DNA of 64,000 nucleotides from Nitrospinota bacterium (GTDB taxonomy: Bacteria; 2-12-FULL-45-22; JACOWJ01): the NCBI GenBank assembly GCA_016176845.1, contig JACOWJ010000025.1, positions 36,428 to 100,427 of the forward strand, in the 5' to 3' direction. Positions 15,142-23,701 of the stretch are shown one piece after another. The notes under the pieces are model-generated. The model did no database searches. It was given only the letters and a program-made list of their open reading frames with translations, and had not been told where the DNA came from. The position numbers and the translations under genes were made by a program. The stretch's first letter is position 1, and each line of letters begins with the position of its first letter.

Positions 15142-16027
15142 ACTCCCCCCATTTGAGCTTGGCTCTGAGAATCTGGTAATAGTTCCGGTTGGGAGACCGG
15201 ATGAGCTTGATCTCGTTGGCCGATTTGCGGATCTCCACCACGTCCCGGTACCTCAAGGCAAAGCCCACCTGTCCATCAAAAGTGGCATGGACATCCACGT
15301 TCTCCGCCTTCAGGATCACCTCGATCTTGACGTTGTTGGGAACTACGATGGGTCGATGTGTCAGCGTGTGCGGGCAGATGGGCGTCAGGATCAGGGCCCC
15401 CATGGCCGGGTGGACAATGGGACCCCCGGCGGCCAACGAATAGGCGGTGGAACCGGTCGGGGTGGATACGATCAGGCCGTCGGATCGGAAGGTGGTCACG
15501 AAACACCGGTCGATGAGGACATCGAGCTCGATGATGCGAGCCAGGGCCCCTTTGTTGATGACCACGTCATTAACCACCGGGTATTGCGTGATTCTTTCTC
15601 CCTGGCGGTGGATATGGGTATTGAGAAGGATTCGCTCATCCAGCTGATAATCGCCGGCCAGCACTTGCTCCAACATGGGATAGAGCTCCTCGAGCGCGAC
15701 CTCCGTCAAGAAGCCCAACCCCCCCACGTTCACCCCCAGGATGGGGATATTCCTTCCCTCTACCAGGCGCGCCACGCTCAACAGCGTCCCATCTCCCCCC
15801 AGGACGATGATCATCTCCACATGAGAGGGGATGTCGGACTTCAGGTAACGGGGCTCCTCGCCGATCAGGGCCGCGGTATCCATATCCAGGAAGGTCTCGA
15901 TCCCCTTGTCCTGCAACCATGCCTCCAGGGGCTGGATGACCTCTCCCAGTTCCTTTTTACCCGTCTTCGCGATCAGGCCGACCTTCTGCAACGAGCTCTG
16001 TCTCCCTGGCGTGACAAGCGGAAGCAC
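15137..16027 (-). CDS. nadK: NAD kinase
   Basis: This 296-residue protein has the NAD kinase signatures: the VLGGDGTLL loop near residue 76, GVNVGGLGFLTE, a diphosphate-binding NDVVINKG where most homologues have NE, and SDGLIVSTPTGSTAYSLAAGGP. It phosphorylates NAD to NADP using ATP or polyphosphate. The GTG at 16027 is supported by AAGGGGAGGG six bases upstream. It appears to be transcribed alone. The Glu to Asp change in the NE motif is conservative. Confidence 0.93.
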   Translation of the reverse strand: MLPLVTPGRQSSLQKVGLIAKTGKKELGEVIQPLEAWLQDKGIETFLDMDTAALIGEEPRYLKSDIPSHVEMIIVLGGDGTLLSVARLVEGRNIPILGVNVGGLGFLTEVALEELYPMLEQVLAGDYQLDERILLNTHIHRQGERITQYPVVNDVVINKGALARIIELDVLIDRCFVTTFRSDGLIVSTPTGSTAYSLAAGGPIVHPAMGALILTPICPHTLTHRPIVVPNNVKIEVILKAENVDVHATFDGQVGFALRYRDVVEIRKSANEIKLIRSPNRNYYQILRAKLKWGEF

Positions 16028-16082
16028 CGGGAGCCCTCCCCTTTCCCTTGACTCCGGCGATCCTGGGGATTAAAATTAGAAA

Positions 16083-16160
16083 CCGACATCCCCAGGCAAA
16101 GTTGACCGCCCCCGGGCATAACAATGGACCTTCGATAGACTTTGGCATTTTCACGTTAAA
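16083..16160 (-). repeat. MKMP-type conserved short element, copy 1
   Basis: On the minus strand TTTAACGTGAAAATGCC is followed by a stretch that could encode GAVNFAWG. A second copy with the same opening and a related continuation is at 23466-23540. It lies upstream of nadK. Confidence 0.5.
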
Positions 16161-16195
16161 ATTAGCTAAATGTTAGCACAATCCATTTTGCGGGA

Positions 16196-16320
16196 CAAGG
16201 TTTTACCATTTGTGTCAACTTAACACCCCTGGGAACGCGGGCGTCCCGCCCGCAAAGAGCGACCAAGATGGCCGCGCTCCCAGCACCAACCTTAAGTTGA
16301 TACAAATGCAAGGTTTTACC
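16196..16320. mobile_element. Palindromic element with GC hairpin core, copy C2
   Basis: Perfect 12-bp direct repeats CAAGGTTTTACC (16196-16207 and 16309-16320) flank terminal inverted repeats ATTTGTGTCAACTTAA and TTAAGTTGATACAAAT (15 of 16 pair). The interior has two GC-rich hairpins, and its core is closely similar to the reverse complement of copy C1. It sits just upstream of selA. Confidence 0.75.
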
Positions 16321-16352
16321 GTTGAGCACTCATCTCGCAGGACCCGGCAAAA

Positions 16353-17813
16353 ATGGCTGAGATCACCTTAGAACAGGCCAAGAGGAGGCAGTTGCGCGGC
16401 CTTCCATCGGTCGACGAGCTCCTCCAGAAGCTGAGCTCGCTGGAAGGCATCGGGGAACGATCCCGCCGGCGGATGGTCGAGTCGATCCGGGAGGTGCTGG
16501 AGAGGCTGAGGCGGTCCATCTTGCAGGCCGATACCCTGTCCCGGTTGAACGATATCGACCTGTCAGAAGGCCATCTCCTTCAGGAGGTGGAGGGACAAGT
16601 AGCCCGCCAGGAGGCCCCCAGCCTGAGGCGGGTGATCAACGCCACCGGCATCATCCTCCACACGAATTTAGGCAGGGCCCTCCTCCCCCAGGCAGCCTTG
16701 GAGAACCTGGTTGCCATTGGCAAATATTATTCCAACCTCGAGTATGACCTGCTCAGCGGCGAGCGGGGCTCTCGGCACAGCCACGTCGAGGAGCTCATGC
16801 GGCGCCTGACGGGGGCTGAGGCCGCCCTCTCGGTCAACAACAATGCCGCCGCCGTCCTCCTCTCGCTGGACACCTTGGCCCAGGGCCAGGAGGTGATCGT
16901 CTCCCGGGGGCAACTGGTGGAGATCGGGGGCTCCTTTCGGATCCCGGACATCATGAAGAAGAGCGGGGCCCGGCTGGTGGAGGTGGGAACCACCAATAAG
17001 ACCCGCATGGAGGATTATCGGGCGGCGATCACTCCCGAGACCGCCCTGCTCCTGAAGGTCCACACCAGCAACTTTCGGGTAGTGGGGTTCACCGCCGAAG
17101 CGAGCCGGGAGGAGCTGGTGGAGCTGGGCCGCCAGCACCAGCTGCCGGTTATGGAGGATCTGGGCAGCGGCAACTTCATCGATCTCGCCCGGTACGGCCT
17201 TGCCGCGGAACCCACGGTCCAGGAGGTAGTCCGGGCCGGGGTCGATTTGGTGACCTTCAGCGGCGACAAATTGCTGGGAGGGCCCCAGGCGGGCGTTATC
17301 CTGGGCCGGCAAGATTTGATCGGTCGGATCAAAAAAAACCCTCTCACCCGCGCCCTGAGGATCGATAAGCTCACCCTGGCGGCGTTGGAATCCACGCTCC
17401 GCCTATACCTGGACGAAGAAGTGGCCATCCAGCAGATCCCCACCCTCCGGATGCTCACCGCATCCCCTCAGGCGGTGGAGAAGCGGTGCAAGGCCCTCCT
17501 CCGGAAGACGCAACGCCTGAATGGGAGGAGGATCGCTGAGAATAGGTATCCTCTCGAGGTCCTCATCCTGGACGAACACTCCCAGGCAGGGGGAGGCTCC
17601 CTGCCCCTGGAGCTCCTGCCCACCAAGGTCCTGGCGTTACGATCCCCCACCGCTTCCTCGGAGACCCTGGAGCGACTCTTCCGGGCGAACGAGCCGCCCA
17701 TCCTGGGCCGTCTCCAGAAAGACTTCCTCTACCTCGATCTTCGTACCGTGCAAGAGGAAGAGGAGGTCGAGCTCCTCCAGGCCATCGAGCGGGTGGCTCA
17801 GGAATTGGGGTGA
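16353..17813 (+). CDS. selA: L-seryl-tRNA(Sec) selenium transferase
   Basis: This 486-residue PLP enzyme has the SelA hallmarks INATGIILHTNLGRA near residue 94, NNNAAAVLL, and TFSGDKLLGGPQAG, in which Lys306 is the PLP Schiff-base lysine. It converts Ser-tRNA(Sec) to Sec-tRNA(Sec) with selenophosphate. Length and all core motifs are normal. The cognate tRNA is 12 kb away at 4008-4105. selB, which often follows selA, is not downstream; instead DUF2148 genes follow after 200 bases. Confidence 0.95.
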   Translation: MAEITLEQAKRRQLRGLPSVDELLQKLSSLEGIGERSRRRMVESIREVLERLRRSILQADTLSRLNDIDLSEGHLLQEVEGQVARQEAPSLRRVINATGIILHTNLGRALLPQAALENLVAIGKYYSNLEYDLLSGERGSRHSHVEELMRRLTGAEAALSVNNNAAAVLLSLDTLAQGQEVIVSRGQLVEIGGSFRIPDIMKKSGARLVEVGTTNKTRMEDYRAAITPETALLLKVHTSNFRVVGFTAEASREELVELGRQHQLPVMEDLGSGNFIDLARYGLAAEPTVQEVVRAGVDLVTFSGDKLLGGPQAGVILGRQDLIGRIKKNPLTRALRIDKLTLAALESTLRLYLDEEVAIQQIPTLRMLTASPQAVEKRCKALLRKTQRLNGRRIAENRYPLEVLILDEHSQAGGGSLPLELLPTKVLALRSPTASSETLERLFRANEPPILGRLQKDFLYLDLRTVQEEEEVELLQAIERVAQELG

Positions 17814-18015
17814 AATCTTGCGATCCAGATTTCAAAGATCAAATATTTTCCCCTTTTCCCGGTTTTTGTCAAGGCTTTTCTGGGCTGAAGCCCCAAAATC
17901 CCCTTGACTTCTTCCGCCTCCTCATGTACCTTTCCTCCGCAATATCCGCTGCGATCCTTGGAACAGGCGCCATCATGAGGCACAATGGGAAAAATCCCCG
18001 AACAGGAGGAACCTT

Positions 18016-18777
18016 ATGCCAAGCATCTATATCAACGAATGGCCTCCCTATTCCCCGCCGGACCAGGCCCGCAAGGAGAACTCCCTGGTCGCGGCCCGGC
18101 TGATGATGAACGCCGCCCTGACCGCCCCCTTCGCCGGAGGGATTCCTCAGATCGAGGGGCATATCCTCTATGGGCACGACGAGCTGGAGCAGCTCGCCCG
18201 GAAGATGGAGGAGCTGGCCTACACCCTCAACAATGAGCGGACAGCCCACATTTACAAGTACGAGGCGGTCATGATGCGCGAATCGGATGTGGTCCTCTTT
18301 ATCGGAAACTACCGGGCCGCCCAGTCGCCCCTGGATGCCAACTGTGGCCTATGCGGCGGCCCATCCGGCTGCGGCTATGTCTATGGGAGGCGGACCGTCG
18401 TGGCCGGACAGATCGACCTTACCGACCGCCGGTGTGACACCGCGGTCAACGGCCCCCTCTGCTCGGCCCGGGTCAACGATCTGGGCTACGCCGTGGGCTC
18501 CGCCCTCTGGATGGCCACCCGGCTGATGGTGGATTGCCGCCCCATGATGACGGTGGGGGTAGCCGGCCAGAAGCTGGGTTATTGCCCTAACTCCATGATG
18601 GTGGTGGGGCTTCCTGTGGCCACGCTCTCCAAGAACCCCTATGTGGATGTGGGAACCCAGTACCACGTGATCAACATGGGGCAGATGGTGGACGCCGTCC
18701 GCAAGACCTACACCATCGCCCGGCAGTTTGGCCCGGATTATCGCAAGACCATCCCCCCCAAAGTAGAGGAGGCGTAA
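18016..18777 (+). CDS. DUF2148 ferredoxin-like protein (first of pair)
   Basis: This 253-residue protein belongs to the DUF2148 group of predicted Fe-S proteins. It has a cysteine cluster NCGLCGGPSGCGYVYG near residue 114, a second motif with DRRCDTAV and GPLCSARV, and a glycine-rich VGVAGQKLGYCP region. AGGAGG stands six bases before the ATG. The following gene starts five bases after its stop and has the same domain, so the products may form a heterodimer; this is inference. The electron or metal partner is unknown. Confidence 0.8.
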   Translation: MPSIYINEWPPYSPPDQARKENSLVAARLMMNAALTAPFAGGIPQIEGHILYGHDELEQLARKMEELAYTLNNERTAHIYKYEAVMMRESDVVLFIGNYRAAQSPLDANCGLCGGPSGCGYVYGRRTVVAGQIDLTDRRCDTAVNGPLCSARVNDLGYAVGSALWMATRLMVDCRPMMTVGVAGQKLGYCPNSMMVVGLPVATLSKNPYVDVGTQYHVINMGQMVDAVRKTYTIARQFGPDYRKTIPPKVEEA

Positions 18778-18782
18778 GGAAA

Positions 18783-19625
18783 ATGGCCCTTTACGAAGGT
18801 AGGAGCACCGCTTACGAGGCCCTGGTCGATATCGCCAAGCACTGTATTCATGCGGTCTACAAGGCCCCCCAGGTCACGGCGCGGCTGGAGCTGAAGACCG
18901 CCATCATCACCAACGAGGAGCTTCATCCGGTCATGGAGGTCCTCTCCACCCTGGCGGGAGCAGAGTTCGTGATGGAGATGGATTATCTCACTTACAAGGA
19001 TGCCGCAGCGATGGGCCAGCAGCCGGTCGTGGTGGCGATCGGGGCGGACGTTACCTATTCGGAGCTGGGGTGGGATTGTGGGGCCTGTGGCTTTCAAACC
19101 TGTTCCGAGTTCAACCGTTACAGCAAGGAGAACAAGGGCCTCGGCCTGCTGGGCACCGGGCCCTCCTGCAACTGGAAGATGCTCGACCTGGGGATCGCCT
19201 GCGATTGGGCCTGTGCTGCCGCCTGGCAGTACAACATCGAGAACCGGGTAGAGTTCACCGTGGGGGCGGTCATCAACCTGTTGGAGTACCTGGACGGTTG
19301 CAGCTGCGTCCTGGCCCTCCCCCTGGGCCCTCTGACCGACCTCTGGTACTATAACCGGCCCATGTTCACCCGCCGGTTCAACTACGAGCAGTGGCTGAGC
19401 CAGATGCGCAACGTGGCCCCGGTAGCCTTCCAGGGCTTCAGCGGGGGCCAGCACCCGATGATCAAGGGGGCTGGGGCCTGGTGGCAAAAGGCCCCTGAGA
19501 TGGTCAAAGTCGAGGGCGATCCCCAGATGATGCAGGAGAAGCTCGATCTCCAGGGCCGGCTGATGCAGCAGGTCATGGAGAAGCGACAGGTGGTGGCCCA
19601 GATGAAGGAGAAGTCCCGCGCGTAA
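18783..19625 (+). CDS. DUF2148 ferredoxin-like protein (second of pair)
   Basis: This 280-residue protein is a divergent partner of the preceding gene. It has the motif DCGACGFQTCSEFNRY near residue 98, a second cysteine segment CDWACAA, and a methionine-rich helical C-terminal tail that the first gene lacks. The same domain order and 5-base spacing indicate gene duplication and joint expression. A possible role as a membrane-independent Fe-S redox pair is inference. It is followed by an aldolase gene after 38 bases. Confidence 0.8.
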   Translation: MALYEGRSTAYEALVDIAKHCIHAVYKAPQVTARLELKTAIITNEELHPVMEVLSTLAGAEFVMEMDYLTYKDAAAMGQQPVVVAIGADVTYSELGWDCGACGFQTCSEFNRYSKENKGLGLLGTGPSCNWKMLDLGIACDWACAAAWQYNIENRVEFTVGAVINLLEYLDGCSCVLALPLGPLTDLWYYNRPMFTRRFNYEQWLSQMRNVAPVAFQGFSGGQHPMIKGAGAWWQKAPEMVKVEGDPQMMQEKLDLQGRLMQQVMEKRQVVAQMKEKSRA

Positions 19626-19663
19626 TCGGCCACATTCTAAGGGAGGATCAAGGGGGAGACCCA

Positions 19664-21073
19664 ATGGACGCTCTAGCTGCCCTTTTGCAACCGCTCGGTG
19701 GAACCCTTCGCATTACAGGCGAAAAGGTCACCGTACTTGACGAGAGCTCTCTGCGTGATCGGATGGACCGGTTGGTCCGGGAGGCCGTCTTCGGCGATCG
19801 CTCGACCCGGGATGTCGCGCGCTGGCTGATCTGGGAGATCGCCCAGGATCTGGAGATCCGCCCGGCCTCGATCCATGAGCTTTACCTGGCCCGTGGCCGC
19901 GGCGAGATCTCCCGGCCCTTCACTGTGCCGGCCCTGAACCTGCGCATGTTGGCATACGACTCGGCCCGGGCCGCCTTCCGGGCTTCCTTGGGGTTGAAGG
20001 CCGCTGCCATGATCTTCGAGATTGCGCGCAGTGAGATCGCTTACACCGACCAGCGGCCGGCCGAGTACGTCAGCGCGGTTCTGGCTGCCGCCATCCGGGA
20101 GGGCTTTCGCGGCCCCGTCTTCATCCAGGGGGACCACTTCCAGGCGAGCGCCAAGCGGTATGCCGTCGATCCCGAGGCGGAGCGAAAGGCGATTCGCGAG
20201 CTGATCGCCGAATCGATCGATGCCGGATTCTACAACATCGACATTGATACCTCCACGTTGGTGGACCTCACTCGACCCTCCCTGGACGAACAACAGTGGG
20301 CCAATTATTCGCTGTGCGCCGAGCTGACGCGAGCCATCCGCCAGCACGAGCCCGAGGGCATCACGATTTCCGTGGGGGGGGAGATCGGCGAGGTGGGCGG
20401 CAAAAACAGCACGCCCGAGGATCTGCGGGCCTTCATGGGGGGCTATCACCGAATGCTCGGCGGGGGGGTCGGCATTAGCAAGATCAGCATCCAAACGGGC
20501 ACCTCGCACGGCGGCGTGGTCTTGCCCGATGGCACATTGGCCCAGGTCGCCATCGACTTCGAGGTGTTACGAACGCTCTCAGAGATCGCCCGTCGCGAGT
20601 ATGGCATGGCAGGTGCCGTTCAGCATGGTGCCAGCACCCTTCCCGAGCAGGCCTTCGGCAAGTTCGTCGAGGCCGATTGCTGCGAAGTCCACCTGGCGAC
20701 GGCGTTTCAGACGATGATCTTCGAGCACGAAATGCTGCCCGGAGAGTTGCGCGAACAGATGTACGCCTGGTTGAGGGAGAACGCTGCCGAGGAGCGAAAA
20801 CCCCAGGACACCGAGGCCCAGTTCCTTTACCGGACCCGAAAAAAGGCCGTAGGCCCGTTCAAGCGACAGGCCTGGGAGCTGCCGGAGGAGAGGCGGGCAG
20901 CCTTGCGCGGGAGCCTGGAAAGGGTGTTCGCCTTCCTGTTTGAGCAACTGGCGGTTGCCGACACGTCCGGCCTGGTGCGGCAATATGTCAGAGCGCCCGA
21001 GGTCCACAGACCGTTGCCAACCGCGACGTCGGAGGCCAGAGCCGCCGACGGGGTCGAGGGGCTGGCCGATTGA
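19664..21073 (+). CDS. Class II aldolase-like protein
   Basis: This 469-residue protein has class II (zinc) fructose/tagatose-bisphosphate aldolase features: FTVPALNLR near residue 86, the zinc-binding loop FIQGDHFQ, SVGGEIGEVGGKNSTPED, the phosphate-binding QTGTSHGGVVL and VQHGAS. It is longer than the usual 280-350 residues, with an added N-terminal helical region and a C-terminal tail after about residue 400. Substrate specificity cannot be told. Codon use here is richer in GCG and CGC than in the flanking genes, as in the histidine kinase after it, which hints at transfer. GGGGGAG precedes the ATG. Confidence 0.82.
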   Translation: MDALAALLQPLGGTLRITGEKVTVLDESSLRDRMDRLVREAVFGDRSTRDVARWLIWEIAQDLEIRPASIHELYLARGRGEISRPFTVPALNLRMLAYDSARAAFRASLGLKAAAMIFEIARSEIAYTDQRPAEYVSAVLAAAIREGFRGPVFIQGDHFQASAKRYAVDPEAERKAIRELIAESIDAGFYNIDIDTSTLVDLTRPSLDEQQWANYSLCAELTRAIRQHEPEGITISVGGEIGEVGGKNSTPEDLRAFMGGYHRMLGGGVGISKISIQTGTSHGGVVLPDGTLAQVAIDFEVLRTLSEIARREYGMAGAVQHGASTLPEQAFGKFVEADCCEVHLATAFQTMIFEHEMLPGELREQMYAWLRENAAEERKPQDTEAQFLYRTRKKAVGPFKRQAWELPEERRAALRGSLERVFAFLFEQLAVADTSGLVRQYVRAPEVHRPLPTATSEARAADGVEGLAD

Positions 21074-21186
21074 TTCGATCGAACGAATCGAATCCTCTCG
21101 ATCCCGAGCGTGATGCTCCGTCATCATTTGATTTATGTGATGGACGATGATAGATTAGATTTAAGGTTCGGAGATAAACCATGGTC

Positions 21187-21291
21187 AAGTTAGGAGTTAG
21201 GGATTAGGGACTAGGGGCTAGTAAGAAAGAAGAGCTTTTGCTAATCCCTAGCCCCTAGTTCCTAGCCCCTAAAAATGGAAATTCCTATACG
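21187..21291. repeat. Palindromic element, TTAGGGA/CTAGGGG word type
   Basis: Left arm words TTAGGGATTAGGGACTAGG and the complementary right arm surround a centre (21219-21247) that is identical in the copies at 35081-35168 and 41066-41158. The anchor GGAAATTCCTATACG follows at 21277-21291. The element ends about 30 bases before the histidine kinase start. Confidence 0.9.
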
Positions 21292-21319
21292 TTTGAATTA
21301 ATGGTTCAAGAAGGGGCTG

Positions 21320-23155
21320 ATGCGGATGGAACGGGAAGCAAGCGCTCTCCAGGAGATTGCCCGGGTCATCAGCGACGGGCGGGACCTCAACGAGATTCTC
21401 CATGGACTCATCGAAGTGGTCCCCCGGGCCATGGAGATCCCTCGATGCATGATCTTTCGGGTGGGTCGGGAGTGCGGGGAGCTGGTGATGCCGGCCAGTA
21501 TAGGCCTTAGCGCGGGAGCGGCCCGGTCGATCGAAAGGCGGAAGCAGCCGTTGGATGCGCTCACCCCCATCCAGCGCGAAGTGCTGATGGAAGGGCGTAC
21601 GGTTGCCGTGGAGGACGTGGCGGCCGATCCCCACCTGCATCCCGAGGATCGCGAGTACCTCGGATTCCTCGGGATGCGCTCAATCTTGGGCGTGCCCCTG
21701 CGCATGGGCGGCAAAAGCATCGGCTACTTTACGCTGGATGATCCCCATCGGCCGCGCGCCTTCTCCGAGGGCGAGATCCGCCTCGCGGAAGTCATCGCGG
21801 CGCATGCCGCCCTGGCGATCGATCGCGCTGAGGCATGGGAAGAGGCCCAAAAGGCCTCGGGGGAGCTGGAATGGTTGAAGCATGCCTTTGATGCCCGGGT
21901 GGAAAAATGTACGGGGGCATGGTCCACGGTTCAAAACCAACGGGTGAGGGATCTGGCTGCGTTGGTCGAGGCCGGCATCGCCATTACCTCCGAGTTATCG
22001 CTGGACAAAGTGCTCCAGCGCATCGTGGATGTCGCCCGTGGGGTGCTGCGCGCACACTACGCGGCATTGGGCGTGGTTGCCGAGGGAGATGCGCAGCTCG
22101 AGCGCTTCTTCGTCTCCGGCATCGATGCAGAAACGCAGGCACAAATCGGCCTTCTGCCGGTAGGGCGCGGCATCCTGGGGGCGCTCCTGCGCGAGGGCAA
22201 GCCCCTGCGCTTGCGCGACCTGACCAAGGATCCGCGATCTGTCGGCTTCCCCCCGCATCACCCGCCCATGCGCTCCTTCCTGGGCGTGCCCATTATCTCC
22301 CGCGGGCGCGTCTTCGGACGTCTCTATTTTACCGAGAAGCAGGACGAAGACGAGTTCAGCGAGGAAGACGAGAGCCTGGCCCTCAGCCTGGCGGCGCAGG
22401 CGGCCGTCGCGATCGAGAACGCGCGCTTGTTCCAGGAAACCCAGGAGCAGCAAGAGCGCCTCCTTCGCGCCGAAAGATTGTCCGCCATTGGCACCCTTGC
22501 GGCCACGGTGAGCCACGAGCTGCGCAATCCGCTGTCGGTCATCAACAATGCGGTCTTCTTCCTGAGCACCAAGGTGCCCCGGGACGATCCGCGCGTCGTT
22601 CGCAACCTGGAGATTATCCGCCGCGAAGTACAGACGGCCACGCACGTCATCGAAGACCTGCTGGACTTCGCGCGCTCCCGTCCCCTCCACGTCACGCCGG
22701 TAGAGGCTGAACTGCTGGTGCGGGATACGTTGATCCGCCAGCAGATGCCGGTGAACATGCATGTGGAGAATCTGGTGCCGAAAGAGCTGCCGCCTCTGTG
22801 CGTGGACCCGGGGCAGATGCAGCAGGTGCTGAGCAATCTCATCGAAAACGCAATGCAGGCGATGCCGGATGGCGGCACCCTGCGCCTGGAGGGGGCAGCC
22901 GGGGGCGGGCGGGCGACCTTGCGCGTGTCCGATACCGGCGTGGGCATCGCGCCGGAGAACCTCTCGCGCATCTTCGAGCCGCTCTTCACGACCCGGAGCC
23001 GCGGGGTGGGCCTGGGGTTGGCCCTCGTGCGGCGCATGGTGGAGGCTCATGGCGGTCATGTGAGCGTCGAGAGCGAGGTGGGCAAGGGCACCACCTTCAT
23101 CCTGGAGCTGCCAACGGCAGAAGCGGATCGCAAGCCCATTTCCTCTGGGGCATGA
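21320..23155 (+). CDS. GAF domain sensor histidine kinase
   Basis: This 611-residue cytoplasmic kinase has two GAF domains (about residues 10-170 and 215-375), a HisKA domain with the H-box TVSHELRNPLSV near residue 394, and a HATPase with N-box LIENAMQAM, G1 DTGVGIAPEN and G2 GVGLGLALVRRM. No transmembrane segment is seen, so it senses an internal signal. The ATG at 21320 has GGGG three bases away, and the next ATG (21326) is better spaced. A double-receiver protein encoded 550 bases downstream is the obvious partner candidate. Base composition is GC-rich like the aldolase upstream. Confidence 0.9.
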   Translation: MRMEREASALQEIARVISDGRDLNEILHGLIEVVPRAMEIPRCMIFRVGRECGELVMPASIGLSAGAARSIERRKQPLDALTPIQREVLMEGRTVAVEDVAADPHLHPEDREYLGFLGMRSILGVPLRMGGKSIGYFTLDDPHRPRAFSEGEIRLAEVIAAHAALAIDRAEAWEEAQKASGELEWLKHAFDARVEKCTGAWSTVQNQRVRDLAALVEAGIAITSELSLDKVLQRIVDVARGVLRAHYAALGVVAEGDAQLERFFVSGIDAETQAQIGLLPVGRGILGALLREGKPLRLRDLTKDPRSVGFPPHHPPMRSFLGVPIISRGRVFGRLYFTEKQDEDEFSEEDESLALSLAAQAAVAIENARLFQETQEQQERLLRAERLSAIGTLAATVSHELRNPLSVINNAVFFLSTKVPRDDPRVVRNLEIIRREVQTATHVIEDLLDFARSRPLHVTPVEAELLVRDTLIRQQMPVNMHVENLVPKELPPLCVDPGQMQQVLSNLIENAMQAMPDGGTLRLEGAAGGGRATLRVSDTGVGIAPENLSRIFEPLFTTRSRGVGLGLALVRRMVEAHGGHVSVESEVGKGTTFILELPTAEADRKPISSGA

Positions 23156-23340
23156 CCTTCGCTCGATTTCTCCATCCCTTTGCCGGCGGGGATCGTCATC
23201 CGTTTGGCGCCGATTGCCACAGTCTCCTCAAGGAGGAGCCCCTCGCCATGCCGCGCCAGGGAGCCCTCCAGTGGTTCTTTCTCCTTCTCCTTAATAAAAC
23301 AGGGCTAAGAAGGAGTTTTTTAAATCCTAATTTAATCGCA

Positions 23341-23425
23341 AGGAATTTCTTTTTTTAGGGATTGGGGCCTGGGATTAGCGAAAGCCTTTCTTAACCAATC
23401 CCTAGTCCCTGGTCCCTAATCCCTG
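23341..23425. repeat. Palindromic element, TTAGGGA word type, degenerate
   Basis: The anchor half AGGAATTTCTTTTTTT at 23341 leads into AGGGATTGGGGCCTGGGATT and a complementary right arm ending near 23425. It is more diverged than the 21187 copy. Confidence 0.65.
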
Positions 23426-23465
23426 CGAACTCAAAATTAAATATTAAATTAAGCATAGGAGGCTT

Positions 23466-23540
23466 TAACGTGAAAATGCCCGAATCCCTCTGGAGCCCGT
23501 TTTCATCCAGGGGGCCGGCCAACTTTGCCGGGCCATGACG
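23466..23540 (+). repeat. MKMP-type conserved short element, copy 2
   Basis: TTTAACGTGAAAATGCC is followed by a stretch that could encode GPANFAGP before a TGA. It matches the element at 16083-16160 at both the base and the residue level. Confidence 0.5.
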
Positions 23541-23701
23541 GTTTACTGGGGGTTCCCCTCGGAACCTGGCGGGGAGCTTCCCCGAGACCACCCACCGGAT
23601 TAGGGATTGGATATCTCTGTATAAACTGACGGATAGATACTATAATAATATGTCAGGCAGAATATGAAGATAGAGAAGGCCAAAAGAAGGAGGAGAAAAC
23701 C

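Larger units (their letters stand above)
23156..23701. other. Intergenic region with two repeats
   Basis: No intact gene is seen. The region holds a palindromic element (23341-23425), the MKMP-type element (23466-23540) and a perfect but isolated -10 box TATAAT at 23641-23646 upstream of the double-receiver gene. Confidence 0.5.

Noticed and set aside
22798-23358. An ORF in another frame at the histidine kinase 3' end
   Set aside because: The kinase frame has all conserved boxes; this frame is an Arg/Gly-rich shadow.
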